64,000 nt of DNA, taken from assembly GCA_013398615.1 (NCBI GenBank), contig VZSR01003022.1, forward strand, positions 5,032,704 to 5,096,703, in the 5' to 3' direction. Each line of letters opens with the position of its first letter. Position 1 is the stretch's first letter. The notes beneath the pieces are model-generated. The model did no database searches, was not told the DNA's origin, and saw only the letters and a list, made by a program, of their open reading frames with translations. The translations under genes and the position numbers were made by a program. This DNA comes from Brachypodius melanocephalos (taxonomy: Eukaryota; Chordata; Aves; Passeriformes; Pycnonotidae). Shown piece after piece: positions 13,701 through 21,701 of this stretch.

Positions 13701-14437
13701 ACGGGGCACATGGGGGCTCAGAGACTCTGCCCCGGCTGCTCTCGGCAGCGGAGAAGAAGCGGGAGGTGGGCAGCGCCTTCCTGCTTCCATCCTGCTCTCG
13801 CGGAGCCTTCCCGAAAGTCACCAGGACTTGCAGAGCCAGGGGCGAGCCGGCGCGGCCGGAGGCGGCGGTGATGGAGCGGGAGAAGCTGAGCCGATGGGCG
13901 AGCTCGGCCCGGGCGCCCGGGGAGCGCAGCGAGAAGCGGCGTCCCGCGGGGCTGCGGCGCTGCGGGGCCGCCCGCCCGCCCGCCCGCGCCGACGTGCCCG
14001 ACCTCTTCCCCGAAGCTGAGGCCGGCTACGGCTGCGGCCCCCGCTGCCCACAGGCCGCTGGCCGGCTGCCACCGCGCTCGCCCGTGACCCGGCTGCCGTC
14101 CTACAGGGAGGCTTGTCGGCAAAACCCCCGTGCCACCGCCACCGTGCCGGCGTGCGCTCCCCACGCCTGCATGAACTCCTACGCCAACCTGCCCCTCTAC
14201 GCGAGACACCTCTCGCGGGGGTCCCCGCCGCCCCGGGAACACTCCGGGGTGCATCCCTGTGACCGGGGATCCGGGCGCTGGGACAGCGCCTGCAGAGACT
14301 GTGGGAGGCGCGGGGAGCTGGCCTTGCTGCGGGCGGTGGGGGCGGAGAGGAGGGACCCGCTGGTGGCCCGCGGGGTGGCGAGTCCCTGCGCCGGCGGGTC
14401 CTGGCGGCGGGTCTCCAGCCTGGAGTCGGAGGTGTGA
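4339..14437 (+). CDS. GRIN2C: GRIN2C: NMDA-type ionotropic glutamate receptor subunit GluN2C (spliced, 12 coding exons)
   Basis: Spliced coding sequence: 4339-4746, 6239-6834, 7349-7463, 8020-8231, 8347-8515, 8865-9018, 10336-10461, 10546-10775, 10991-11151, 11686-11873, 12399-12631, 13028-14437. Every junction is GT/AG and the phases agree, giving 1333 residues (about 1230 in human). GluN2C pairs with GluN1 to form glutamate- and glycine-gated, Mg2+-sensitive, Ca2+-permeable channels in the neuronal plasma membrane; in mammals it is strongest in cerebellar granule cells. Visible: signal peptide (1 to about 20), N-terminal domain (about 30-390), glutamate-site residues S512, T514, R519, S690, T691 and D732, M1 (about 556-578), pore loop with N615/N616, M3 with SYTANLAAF (645-653), M4 (about 818-838), and a long disordered tail ending ESEV. 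GRIN2D also ends ESEV, but the adjacent convergent TMEM104 and overall similarity favour GRIN2C. The extra length is mostly in the tail. Confidence 0.95.
4747..6238 (+). other. GRIN2C: GRIN2C intron 2
   Basis: This phase-0 intron starts with gtgagg and ends with a ctcctcccacag acceptor. It contains short open frames only. One, starting at 6098, merely reads through the acceptor into the next exon. No repeat or RNA gene was recognised. Confidence 0.7.
6239..6834 (+). CDS. GRIN2C: GRIN2C coding exon 2 (residues 137-335)
   Basis: This 596-base exon encodes most of the N-terminal domain. Family-typical stretches are FKVLEEYDWGSFAVITS, YCSREEAE, GLVGPGYVWIVPS and SVVTESWKLSLRQKVRDG. In GluN2 subunits this domain sets open probability and binds allosteric ligands. 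It ends after two bases of an Arg codon (phase 2) before gtgagg, and the next exon supplies the third base. The downstream TGA seen in the unspliced frame is intronic. Confidence 0.95.
6835..7348 (+). other. GRIN2C: GRIN2C intron 3
   Basis: This short phase-2 intron runs from gtgagg to the acceptor cccaccag. It holds a G/A-rich run near 6870-6915 and otherwise nothing recognisable. Confidence 0.7.
7349..7463 (+). CDS. GRIN2C: GRIN2C coding exon 3 (end of the N-terminal domain)
   Basis: This 115-base exon encodes HLLNVTWEHRDFSF and YLVRPTMVVITLN, with an N-V-T glycosylation sequon. It closes the N-terminal domain. It enters in phase 2 and leaves on a complete Met codon before gtagga. Confidence 0.93.
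7464..8019 (+). other. GRIN2C: GRIN2C intron 4
   Basis: This phase-0 intron ends in tttgggggcag. Around 7575-7615 a short stretch, aaaagtacc followed by catgg, occurs twice imperfectly. No other structure was recognised. Confidence 0.7.
8020..8231 (+). CDS. GRIN2C: GRIN2C coding exon 4 (linker to ligand-binding domain)
   Basis: The exon begins at VGKWEKGIIHMKYPVWPRYG and contains HLTVATLEERPFVIVE, the first strand of the S1 half of the glutamate-binding domain. It then has NTVPCRKQTN, whose cysteine belongs to the conserved S1 disulfide set of GluN2 subunits. It ends in phase 2 (AG of a Ser codon) before gtgagc, and the following 115-base intron ends in gtttccag. Confidence 0.94.
8347..8515 (+). 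CDS. GRIN2C: GRIN2C coding exon 5 (S1 segment)
   Basis: The exon encodes YTKLCCKGFCIDILKKLA and FSYDLYLVTNGKHGK followed by GVWNGMIGE, the core of S1 and highly conserved in all GluN2 subunits. It begins with the last base of a split Ser codon and ends on a complete Glu codon before gtaggg. Confidence 0.95.
8516..8864 (+). other. GRIN2C: GRIN2C intron 6, with a 12-base pyrimidine repeat
   Basis: The unit gtccctctgctt occurs at 8801-8812 and 8813-8824, with a partial third copy at 8825-8833. It is followed by more pyrimidines up to the ccag acceptor at 8864, so the tandem repeat has expanded the polypyrimidine tract. Nothing else was recognised. Confidence 0.75.
8865..9018 (+). CDS. GRIN2C: GRIN2C coding exon 6 (S1, glutamate-contacting residues)
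   Basis: The exon encodes [20 protein letters not shown] followed by EIVDFSVPFVETGI. S512, T514 and R519 align with GluN2A S511, T513 and R518, which hold the alpha-carboxylate and alpha-amino group of glutamate. All three are intact, so the subunit should bind agonist. It ends in phase 1 before gtgagc. Confidence 0.96.
9019..10335 (+). other. GRIN2C: GRIN2C intron 7
   Basis: This 1.3 kb phase-1 intron runs from gtgagc to the acceptor gctttgcag. Several overlapping open frames of up to 121 codons are present on both strands but resemble nothing. No repeat family or RNA gene was recognised. Confidence 0.65.
10336..10461 (+). CDS. GRIN2C: GRIN2C coding exon 7 (M1 helix)
   Basis: The exon encodes EPYSPAVWVMMF and the rest of transmembrane helix M1 (MCLTVVAITVFVFEYFSP), then the start of the M1-M2 linker (YNQNLTSGK). 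It enters and leaves in phase 1, and its donor is gtgagt. Confidence 0.95.
10546..10775 (+). CDS. GRIN2C: GRIN2C coding exon 8 (pore loop M2 and gate helix M3)
   Basis: The exon follows an 84-base intron. It contains the pore loop SVWLLWALVFNNSVP with N615/N616, the N and N+1 sites that set Mg2+ block and Ca2+ permeability. M3 follows with the invariant gate motif SYTANLAAF (645-653). It ends on a complete Lys codon before gtgggg. All key channel residues are intact. Confidence 0.97.
10991..11151 (+). CDS. GRIN2C: GRIN2C coding exon 9 (S2 segment, S690/T691)
   Basis: The exon encodes FQRPQEQYPPFRFGTVPNGS then TERNIRSNYPDMHTHMVKYN, and ends SVEDALTSLKMG. S690 and T691 match the GluN2A residues (S689, T690) that contact the glutamate gamma-carboxylate. 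The exon ends in phase 2 with atggg before a non-consensus donor, gtacgg. This donor lies in the first unit of a tandem repeat that fills the next intron; if unspliced, the frame stays open for about 79 more codons, to 11389. Confidence 0.94.
11147..11665 (+). repeat. Degenerate tandem repeat of about 20 bases spanning a splice donor and filling intron 10 of GRIN2C
   Basis: Units close to atggggtayggctcccycag recur about every 19-22 bases, or multiples of that, from 11147. Clear copies start near 11147, 11167, 11186, 11254, 11427 and 11461, with weaker ones throughout to about 11650. Each good unit carries a gggta donor-like core followed by a pyrimidine-ag acceptor-like end. The first unit includes the last coding bases of exon 9 and its real donor, so the repeat begins in the exon. 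Copies are too diverged for a recent expansion of the whole tract. Confidence 0.75.
11686..11873 (+). CDS. GRIN2C: GRIN2C coding exon 10 (S2 segment, D732)
   Basis: The exon encodes [20 protein letters not shown] and SGKVFATTGYGIALQKDS, then WKRAIDLALLQFLGDG. D732 is the aspartate that binds the amino group of glutamate. It starts with the third base of a Gly codon after a ggggcag acceptor and leaves in phase 1 before gtaggt. Confidence 0.96.
11874..12398 (+). other. GRIN2C: GRIN2C intron 11
   Basis: This phase-1 intron runs from gtaggt to the acceptor gtgccag. No repeat, RNA gene or conserved open frame was recognised. Confidence 0.7.
12399..12631 (+). CDS. GRIN2C: GRIN2C coding exon 11 (end of S2 and M4 helix)
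   Basis: The exon encodes TQKLETVWLSGICQNEKNEV then the M4 helix MAGVFYMLLVAMGLSLLVFS (818-837) and the membrane-proximal tail EHLVYWKLRHSVP. The cysteine of SGIC is the conserved S2 disulfide partner. It ends on a complete Arg codon before gtgagg. Confidence 0.96.
12632..13027 (+). other. GRIN2C: GRIN2C intron 12
   Basis: This last intron, phase 0, runs from gtgagg to the acceptor tttctctccacag. Nothing recognisable lies inside. Confidence 0.7.
13028..14437 (+). CDS. GRIN2C: GRIN2C terminal coding exon (cytoplasmic tail, residues 865-1333)
   Basis: This single large exon encodes the cytoplasmic C-terminal domain. It begins GIYSCFSGVQTL, then SSAQANVLKMLQAAKEMVTT and ATRTIEDW, shared with mammalian GluN2C. 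The long middle part is rich in Pro, Arg, Gly and Ala and looks disordered. It closes with SWRRVSSLESEV. The last four residues are a class I PDZ ligand for PSD-95-type scaffolds. The RRVSS just before resembles a basophilic kinase site, and phosphorylation of this region is reported in mammals. The stop TGA is 14435-14437. Its 3' half is extremely CpG-rich. Confidence 0.93.
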   Translation, partial: GIYSCFSGVQTLSSPGRAPTPDVTASSAQANVLKMLQAAKEMVTTTSVGGSLEQATRTIEDWSNHSERLQTTFSLRTPQLVVQNSTGAHRGPPSGPHPAERLGRAYGPKGAPPGLPLPQPIPVDSRLHGKENWRGANEHPHLLHPLKFRGGCVGNEALTGFPHLLVKTSLEGDYGEQMLVGNHVGAPLPPPTSPRDLPPPDIYREHKRPSGRGDRPQNNPLLQRDGAHGGSETLPRLLSAAEKKREVGSAFLLPSCSRGAFPKVTRTCRARGEPARPEAAVMEREKLSRWASSARAPGERSEKRRPAGLRRCGAARPPARADVPDLFPEAEAGYGCGPRCPQAAGRLPPRSPVTRLPSYREACRQNPRATATVPACAPHACMNSYANLPLYARHLSRGSPPPREHSGVHPCDRGSGRWDSACRDCGRRGELALLRAVGAERRDPLVARGVASPCAGGSWRRVSSLESEV

Positions 14438-14570
14438 TGGGGGGACAGAGGGGTGTCTGCACCCCTCTGCCTGCCCTTTGCCCGGTGTCCCCACGGGCCA
14501 GCCGGCGGCTCCCGGCCGGGCTCCGGCCTCCCGGGTTCCTGCACCGCCGGCAGCGGGATGCTCCAAGCAG
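13820..14570. promoter_or_regulatory. CpG island over the last GRIN2C exon
   Basis: From about 13820 to 14570 the sequence is extremely GC-rich with very frequent CpG, much denser than the earlier part of the same exon and the preceding introns. It lies at the 3' end of GRIN2C, far from its promoter, so it is an orphan intragenic island. It may reflect GC-biased evolution of a disordered coding region or a regulatory element. No transcript start can be supported. Confidence 0.55.
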
Positions 14571-14748
14571 CTCGGCGGGTCCCGGTGAGCTTTTGGGGGG
14601 AGTCAGAGGAGCCTGGCAAGGGCTGGTACATGCAGGGTGGAGTTCTCCCTACAGGCGGGGCTGGCATCGGGGACGCCAAACTCATCGCCGCCGTTTCGCC
14701 GTCACGGTTTGGTTTCATTTAAAGGACTCGAAACGCCATGTCCAGATC

Positions 14749-14754
14749 ATTAAA
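14749..14754 (+). terminator. GRIN2C: Candidate GRIN2C polyadenylation signal attaaa
   Basis: An attaaa hexamer lies about 310 bases after the GRIN2C stop, giving a short 3' UTR. A second candidate is the cluster of aataaa hexamers at 16026-16048. Sequence alone does not decide between them. Confidence 0.35.
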
Positions 14755-15545
14755 AAGACGTTTTCAGCTGCCTTGGGGACCCTTCTTCTATCCTCCGGGG
14801 CTGCCCTTGGCATAATGGATTCCCATGAATATTCGTGGTCCTGTGCACCCCCTCCCCGTCCCGTGTCCTGTCACTGCTGCGCCGCGGCACAGGCTCGTCC
14901 CACCGGTGAAGGAAAACTGGAAAAGGAAAATGGCAGCTGCTCTGAGGGTTTAATTAGGAGCCGTCATCCTGTGCAGAGGCTGGAGCCGAGCTCTGGAGCC
15001 CGGGTTCATGCCCCTGCTCAGGCTTTGGCTTGCTGGGCACTTATGGCCCTGGGCTCGGGTCAGTGAGTGATGCTGTCACGGCTGCGAACGGCAGCCTGGC
15101 AGGGATCTCCAGCTCGGCACAGCAGCCCCGGGAAGGTGTGCTGTGGGGAATGAGAAAGGGAAAAATTCCTCCCACCTTCCCAGGCTGATGAAGCCATAAA
15201 TCAGGTGTGATAGATGAGCCGGGTTTAATTCTTCTCTTCATGTACGTCTGACACAGCCCTTTCTGGGGCGTGAGCAGAGTGGGCCGTGACTCACGGCAGC
15301 CCCAGGCAGGGGAGAGTCTTTGGGAAATGGGAATTGAGGCTCCGGGGCCCCGGACTGCAGCCAAGGCTTTGCCGAGCGGTTCCAGCCCCATCCCAGAGCA
15401 GCACCACCACGACTACAAAGAGCTGCCCGTGACTGGCTTGCAGGCTGTCCCAGGGAGATGCCAATGCCAATCCTCAACCTCTCTTCCCAGCTGGTTTGGC
15501 ATCGCCTTCCCGCATGAACGTCTCCCTGGGAAGCTGCTCTAGAGG

Positions 15546-15642
15546 TTTTTTTGTTGTTGTTGTTGTTTTGGGGGATTGTGTTTTTGTTTTTTTTTTTTTT
15601 TGTTTTTGTTTTTGTTTTTGGTTTTGGTTTTTTTTGTTTTTT
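15546..15642. repeat. T/G-rich low-complexity tract
   Basis: About 100 bases consist almost only of T runs broken by G: a (ttg)n stretch, a 15-base T run, then (tttttg)n. Read on the minus strand it is A/C-rich. There is no flanking duplication or element body to make it the tail of a retroposon. Confidence 0.85.
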
Positions 15643-15816
15643 AATACATAGTTGGTGGCTGGCAGCCACTGAGCAGCCGGGGCTGGTAACAGCGAGGGGA
15701 TGATGGCAGGGACTGCTCCAGGACGCCCAGCCCTGCCCCAGGGATGGCTGCAAAACCCCGAGGAGGTCCAGGAGGGCCTGGCCACGTGTGGTTCAGGCTC
15801 AAAAGCATTAGCAATA

Positions 15817-15864
15817 TCTGGCTGTCCATCCATCTGTCTGTCAATGCATCCATCCATCTGTCTG
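15817..15864. repeat. Imperfect CATC/TGTC tandem repeat
   Basis: The block ccatccatctgtctg appears twice, separated by tcaatgcat, inside a run of tetranucleotide-like units. It is a small microsatellite-type repeat in the region downstream of GRIN2C. Confidence 0.8.
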
Positions 15865-16025
15865 AGGTTAAATCCAGCCAGTCCCTCCATCCCCCAGCCT
15901 GGCTGCCATCACACACTGGTGCTAGCCCTTTAATTCCCTTTACTTACTTATCATCGCAATTGTCTCTTAATGGCTTTGGCAGCCCCTCCAAGTCTCCTGG
16001 CGAGGGTGGGAGCTGCTGGTGTATA

Positions 16026-16048
16026 AATAAAAGCCATAAATAAATAAA
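16026..16048 (+). terminator. Cluster of aataaa hexamers, alternative GRIN2C poly(A) signal
   Basis: Three plus-strand aataaa hexamers occur within about 25 bases, 1.6 kb beyond the GRIN2C stop. They could serve a longer 3' UTR. They may equally be chance hexamers in an (ATAA)-like stretch. Confidence 0.25.
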
Positions 16049-17754
16049 TCTGGTTGAAGAGGAGGGTATTCATCCAGGCTGCCACAGGTGATGGCACCCA
16101 TTCACCCGGGGCAGCTCTTCCCAGCCGAGTGCCTCAGATGTCCCCTGGAGTGACAGGCTGGTCCCCGGGAAGCTTCAGTGTGGCCCTTGGGAACTTTGGG
16201 AACTCAAATTGCAGCACTCTGGCTTGAGGAAGCCAGCATACACAGCTGCAGTCAAACCTGAGCTAGGGTTGGGACTGTGACAGCAAAGGGGAGCAGAAAA
16301 AAAGAAAAAAAAAGTATCAAAAATCCCCAACCCACGTGTTAAATTAATTAGTGATGTCCCTGGTGACTCAGCAGAGGCCAAATGGAGCTGCTTCATGTTT
16401 TATAGAAGGGCTTTGCTGCGGGAGGCTGAGGACAGGAAGAGACAGGGCAAATGGGGTGTAGGGAGTACTCCCAAAGGAGGTGGCCCCAGGGTTGGGTGTC
16501 AGCACCTGGTGTAAGGCCAGAGCTATTCTGGGTGCCCCATGTGGATGCCCAAGTCCCTGGCCACCATGGTGGCATTTGCATTATCATCTTTACATGCCAG
16601 TTGGGGTGGAAAAGCACAGTTTTTCTCTCATTCCTGGTGCCAGGTGCTGGGCACTGGTGGGAAAGGAGGCGTTTGGGGCATGACCAGTCTAGTGCAGGTG
16701 GGAACTGTGACCCTTAAGGACCAAGGAAGGCCTGAGCTGCTCCTGCAACATTTCCCTGCCCTGCTTGTGGGTACACCAGGGACAAGTCTTCAGGGAAGCA
16801 GCAGTCTGGAAACACCCTTCTGGCTAGGCTTTCCAAAGAGGGGCTGGGTAATTTAGTGTTTAACAGACGTTGAGGGATATTATTTCTTTTTGGTGAAATT
16901 GTCTAATCAATCACTTTTTAATTCAGCCTGCTCTGGCACCCGGGACACCCTGGGAGGTTGTGGGCTGCTATGCAGAGAGAAATAAGGCTGGATCACTGCT
17001 GGGCACCCACCTCTGGGGCTCAGCCCCACTGTGGGGGGCAGGCAGTGTCCCCTCAAACCCATCCCCCACCTCTGCCAGCTCTGACATCTCCACAGCAGAT
17101 CCTATTTTCACTGCCCCTTTGCTCAGCCTTTTAAGACCCATCCTCATGAGGAGAGGAGGAACAAAGCAGGCCTGCACATGTCAGCCACTGGGAAGGGGTT
17201 CCAATAGCAAGGACATGCTGGTGCTGCTGTGGGGAGATGGTGACTCAGGTTAGGGCAGGAGGAATTGGTTAAATCACAAACCAGGACACGTACAGGGTCA
17301 AGAAGGTGCTGGGGACAGCTGCCATGCCTGTGCCCAAGGATGCCTGAGGGAGCAGCAGGTGCAGCCACCTCCTGGTTCCTGCCTCCTGCCAAGGCAAAGC
17401 CATGGCACAAAACCTTCCCCAGCTGAGACCCTGAAGCTGGTGCCCTTCCCTGAGCCCTTCCCTGAGCTACTGACAGCTCCTGGGCTGCCCAATTCCATCC
17501 AGGGGAAAGGCTGGTGAGCCCTTTCCTCAAACCTTCAAACAGCTGAATTCCCCCCCAGGGACATGGCTCCTTGACAGTGGTGAAGCTTTGCCTGAAGATT
17601 CTTCTCAGGTTCAAAGTTTTTCTTTCCCCGGCCATTGCTCTTCCAAGTGCTGCAATAGACTGAATTCCTCCCTGATGCCAGTTTGGCCTCAGATTTACAG
17701 CCCAAGCCCCAAAATCTGCTGCTGCTTGTGAGGTCCTTCGAGAGAATCACAGCA

Positions 17755-18260
17755 GAAAGTGTTTATTTCCATCATAAAGATCTGCTTTAATATTTTAACA
17801 TAAATCAAGCTAGGCTTTATGGTGATAATAAATTTGCTGGCAGAAACTGCCTTTACAGCCTGAGGCAGCGGAGCAATTCAATTTGTTTGGCTTTAAGTGT
17901 AAGGAGCCATAATTGAGAAGGGGAAAGTACAGATGTTTTAATTGAGTTTGCAGCTAGCACCCAGAGTTGCAGTAGGCTAATAGAGAAGAGGTGAGGGTCT
18001 CCATTAGCCTCTCCACTTGCCATTTCTCCTTGGCCTGCAGCCTCATCAGTCATGGCCAGCCCCTCCAGGAATAGCTGCTCCGTGCCTAAGCACGAGGAAG
18101 AAAGGGATGGAAAAAGAAGTAAGACTAAACCAGATGTATAATGTGCATTTTATTGGTTTTAATCCCATTTTTTTAAAACTAATTACAGTCAGGACAAAGC
18201 ATCATGTGTGAATCTGCAATAATAAATTGTTAGTGCTGATAATGGCCAAATAAAAATAGA
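17755..18260. other. AT-rich island between convergent genes, possible conserved noncoding element
   Basis: About 500 bases are clearly AT-rich with many TAATT, TTAAT and ATAAA words, between GC-richer flanks. It holds no convincing open frame and no recognised repeat. Homeodomain-type words such as taattgag (17938-17946 and nearby) are common, but chance explains such short words in AT-rich DNA. It could be an enhancer or just the distal TMEM104 3' UTR. Confidence 0.3.
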
Positions 18261-18516
18261 CTTATTCGTGATGAATGAGAGGAGAGGACTTGTGCCCTGC
18301 ACCATGGGGTCATCCAGCATCCCCTCAGCCAGTGCTGCCTGCACTGAACCATCCCCTTCCTACTTTCTCCAGTAATTTCTAAGGCATTGCTATGTCATGT
18401 TTTATATGAAAAATTATCTCTGCTATAGAGCTTCTTTCTGTTAATCACCCCAATTCCTCGGATATATTTGTTTTGCTGCTGTGCAAGGACAGCAGGTGTC
18501 TGGGAATTCATGGTTA

Positions 18517-18522
18517 TTTATT
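18517..18522 (-). terminator. TMEM104: Candidate TMEM104 polyadenylation signal
   Basis: The plus-strand tttatt reads AATAAA on the minus strand, 2.4 kb beyond the TMEM104 stop. A weaker ATTAAA lies at 19518-19523. A 3' UTR of this length is plausible, but the choice is not supported beyond the hexamer. Confidence 0.25.
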
Positions 18523-20940
18523 TGAGAAGCACTCATGCTCCTTGGGGAGGACAGTCCTTCCCAGTAAGGTACCACAGCAAAGACTGGGGCTGGAACACAA
18601 GCCCTCAGCATCCCATTGCATCCAAAACCTGGATCCAAGCAGCTTGTGGAGGTGCAGCCCCTCAGAAGTCACTGTCACACATTGTTGAGGGGGAGAGGGG
18701 GACACACAGGTCAGGAAAGAGAAGGCACATCTTTAAATGTAAGAGATGGCAGGAAAGAGGGTGACAGGCTGGGCTCCCTCCCTCCTGAGAAGGAAAGGGA
18801 GGGTGAAAGGAGATGAAATAACTGAGAACAGCTCTGTTGCCTGGCTGCACTGAAATGTAAAGGCAAGAGACTGAAATGGGCATGTGGAGGGTAGGAGCTG
18901 AGCCAAGGGCCTTGCAATGCATGGGCAGCTCAGGACAGACAGCCCTCAGCCCCTCCATGAACCCACACCTGCACACTCGTGCAGAGGAACAGCCCTCTCA
19001 GCCTCTCCAGCTTCCAAAGGCTCATTTCATCAGCATTCAATTCTCCCTCCAGCTCTGCCCAGCTCCCAGCTGCCATGCAGGTGGCTGCCAGCTCAGCTAC
19101 CCCATGAATCTGCCCTCCAAACTACTGCTTCCTAAACAAGACACCAGCACCAGATACCTGTAAAATGCCTTCTTAATGCGGTACTGAAGATGCCTCATCA
19201 GCTTTCCAGGAGCACTTAGGGATGTTTAAACTAACAGGGGCTGCCACTGCCTGTTTAGGATCAAGCTGGAGAGAAGATGAACAGAATCTCCAGTTTCTCT
19301 CCAGGCAGCTCAGCAAGGACACAGTGGTGGTACTCAGGCTTGAGAGGTGCAGGGTTTTGCTTTAAAAGCCATGAAGTGGTTTTATACAGCTCCAGGTACT
19401 TGCATATTCCCCCAGGAGGAGCACTTCAGGTCATATGGAAACCAGGAAGTCCTACTTGAAAACAGAGCTTGATTAAAAAGAGCTGCATTTCAAAGCTTGC
19501 TTTAGTGAGTGATGACATTTAATACTGCAGCAAGTGCAGAGGGCAGGAGGATCTGATGTGCACCTGGCTTTGAACCTGCTTTGATAATGGGGTTTAAAAT
19601 AGTTCATATGAAAACTTTTGAAGTTCTTCCTTTTGTCAGGAAACCCCATATGATCTGTGCCCCAGGGCTTCTGAACACAGGACCCGGTGACAAAGTGTGG
19701 TGTTACAGTGACCAGAGTCATCCTAAAAGCAGAGACTCTCCTAGAACTGCCTAAGGTAGGAGCAGCCCAATTCTGAAACAAGCAGAGCAGAAGCAGCCAC
19801 AATCCCACCTTAACCCTGTGCAGAAGGGGAATTCAAGCCCAGTCCCAGCAGGGTTTCAGGTTTTGCTCCCTTGTTTCGGGAGCTCTGCTGCTGCAGGCAG
19901 GGCTAAGCCAGAGCACAGCCGTTTCCTCCTGGCACCGGCTCATTCCCCTGAGTTAACACCCACCTTGTTTCAAGGCTAATTACCCAACGCGGGAGCCGGG
20001 AACGCATCAGTGTGCACAGCCGGAGCCTCTCGCGTGTCAGGACTGAGTAATTAGCACCTCCCCAGCCCACACTGATCCTGATCCCGACCACTGGAGTCAG
20101 GGCCTGGCTGCTTGTACCAGCCCCGGGCAAAGCTGAGAAAGGGAGAAGGGCTGTGCCAGTGGAAAGCCCCAAGTCGTGTGCTCGTGCTGAGGGAAGCAAG
20201 GCTGATTTCCTCTCCAGTGGCAAGAGCTGTATCCCTGCGTGCAGAGAATCATTGCTCTGCCTAACCGAGATGCCACAGCACTGGAGAACAGGATGGAAGT
20301 GTGAATGTAAACTCCCAGGCTGGAGAAATCCAGCTCTAAGCAAAAGATCCCCAATCCCAGGCAATGTGCACAAACATGATAATGCTTCTAGAAACAGAAA
20401 ATGTAACAACACAGAATTATTTCCTTCTGAATTAGGTCTATTTCCACCCTTATGTTTTCCTTCATCTGGCACAGGACGTTGGTCTGAAGGAATCTCAGCA
20501 GAAAGAAGAGACTCAGTTATCCCGAACTCCTGCTGGATTCTGCACAGCACATTCCTGCCTTTGGGAGAAGGGACATTTAGTGATACAGCCAAGGCTGTCT
20601 CTCTCCTGTGTGCTGAGACCTGCAGCACACAGAGAACCACAAAGGGACAGACAGAGAATGTGCTGCTCTGACAGAGCCAAAGGCAGGAATGGCTGGACAT
20701 GGGTTAATAATGCAGGCTGCCAAGGGCTCAGCCCCAGGGCTTTGTCTGAGAACCAGAACTCTAACAAGGCTGAGTACACTCCATCCACACCCGAAGTGGA
20801 GTGAAGAAAGTCTGTGTCACCAAGCCAACAGGCTGGAAACTTCCCTTCATACTGCCTCTCCCCCTCACTGCACAGTCCCGGGAGGGAGCTGAAATGCTGG
20901 AGTCTCTGGAGCTCCAGAAGGGGTGGGCTGCTAACCCTCA

Positions 20941-21701
20941 TCAGAGCTTTGACTCACTCAGGACAATGTTTGCAGTCACAAACACAAAGCAAGAGAAACC
21001 CCAAATAAGCACGAACACAATCCAGAAGCTGTGCCGGAAAGGGGAGAGGTGCTTGTTCACTGTCCCGCTGCCAAAGACCAGCTGAGTGTCTTTCCGACTG
21101 CAGTACGCGAGGAAAGCTGGGATGAGATACTGGATCCCGTTCCCGGCATAGGCTCCCGTGATCCCCACCAAGGACTCCAGATCATGGGTGCAGAAAGCCA
21201 CCAGCACTGGGGGAATCAGTGTGATGGCAGGAAAGACAATCCTATCCACCACCCACGGGTAGGTGCCCCCTTCCCTGTGGAAAAGGGTCTTCCAGTTGTT
21301 GCGCAGGGTCACAGCGATGATTGGGAAGTTGGTGCTGATGGTGAAGACCGGGAAGAGGCCCAGGAGGTACCGAATGAAGGCCACGCTGATGATCTCACAG
21401 TTGGTGAAGTTGAGTGTGTACATGTCCATGAGGGTGTCGTTGCGGAAGCAGTAAATGGCAGTGAAGGACAGGAGGCTGTAGAATGCCAGGATCAGGATGT
21501 AATCAAGCAGCACAAGCTTGTTGACATGCTTCTTCTTGGAAATGGGGGTGATAAGGGATGGCAGGGAGTGCTGGCACATGAAGGAATAGACGCACACCCC
21601 AAACAGATTGCGGATGCCCGACAGCTGAGCCATGGATGGGTGACCTTCAGCTTGGCCTCTGCTGATGCGGATGAGGGCCAGAATAATCATAAGGATGAAA
21701 G
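20941..21701 (-). CDS. TMEM104: TMEM104 last coding exon (residues 246-498)
   Basis: The exon begins after a ctctctctccag acceptor at 21702 with the rest of a split Ala codon (AFILMIILALIRIS). It carries half of the protein: several membrane helices, the run GVCVYSFMCQHSLPSLITPI, the sequons N-D-T and N-F-T, and SLVGITGAYAGNGIQYLIPA. It ends at TGA (20943-20941). There are no internal stops, and conservation with mammals is very high. A 240-codon plus-strand open frame at 21031-21753 is its antisense shadow. Confidence 0.96.

Larger units (their letters stand above)
14438..20940. other. Convergent interval between the GRIN2C and TMEM104 stop codons
   Basis: This 6.5 kb interval must hold both 3' UTRs. 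It contains the T/G-rich tract (15546-15642), a CATC-type repeat (about 15817-15864), aataaa hexamers on the plus strand (16026-16048) and an AT-rich island (about 17755-18260). Minus-strand AATAAA/ATTAAA candidates for TMEM104 lie at 19518-19523, 18517-18522 and near 18150. A 265-codon minus-strand open frame (19903-20700) shows no family resemblance and probably sits in the TMEM104 3' UTR. No further gene was recognised. Confidence 0.6.

Noticed and set aside
13718..14566. A 282-codon minus-strand open frame opposite the last GRIN2C exon
   Set aside because: It is the antisense shadow of a GC-rich coding exon, where stop codons are rare. Composition is low-complexity Pro/Gly/Arg/Ala with no family resemblance.
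15546..15642. The T/G-rich tract as the poly(A) tail of a minus-strand retroposed gene copy
   Set aside because: No gene-like sequence adjoins it on the expected side and no target-site duplication was seen. A simple microsatellite explains it.
19903..20700. A 265-codon minus-strand open frame downstream of the TMEM104 stop
   Set aside because: It lies where the TMEM104 3' UTR should be, has no recognised domain and contains scattered rather than patterned hydrophobic stretches. A chance frame is the simplest reading, although conservation analysis could change that.
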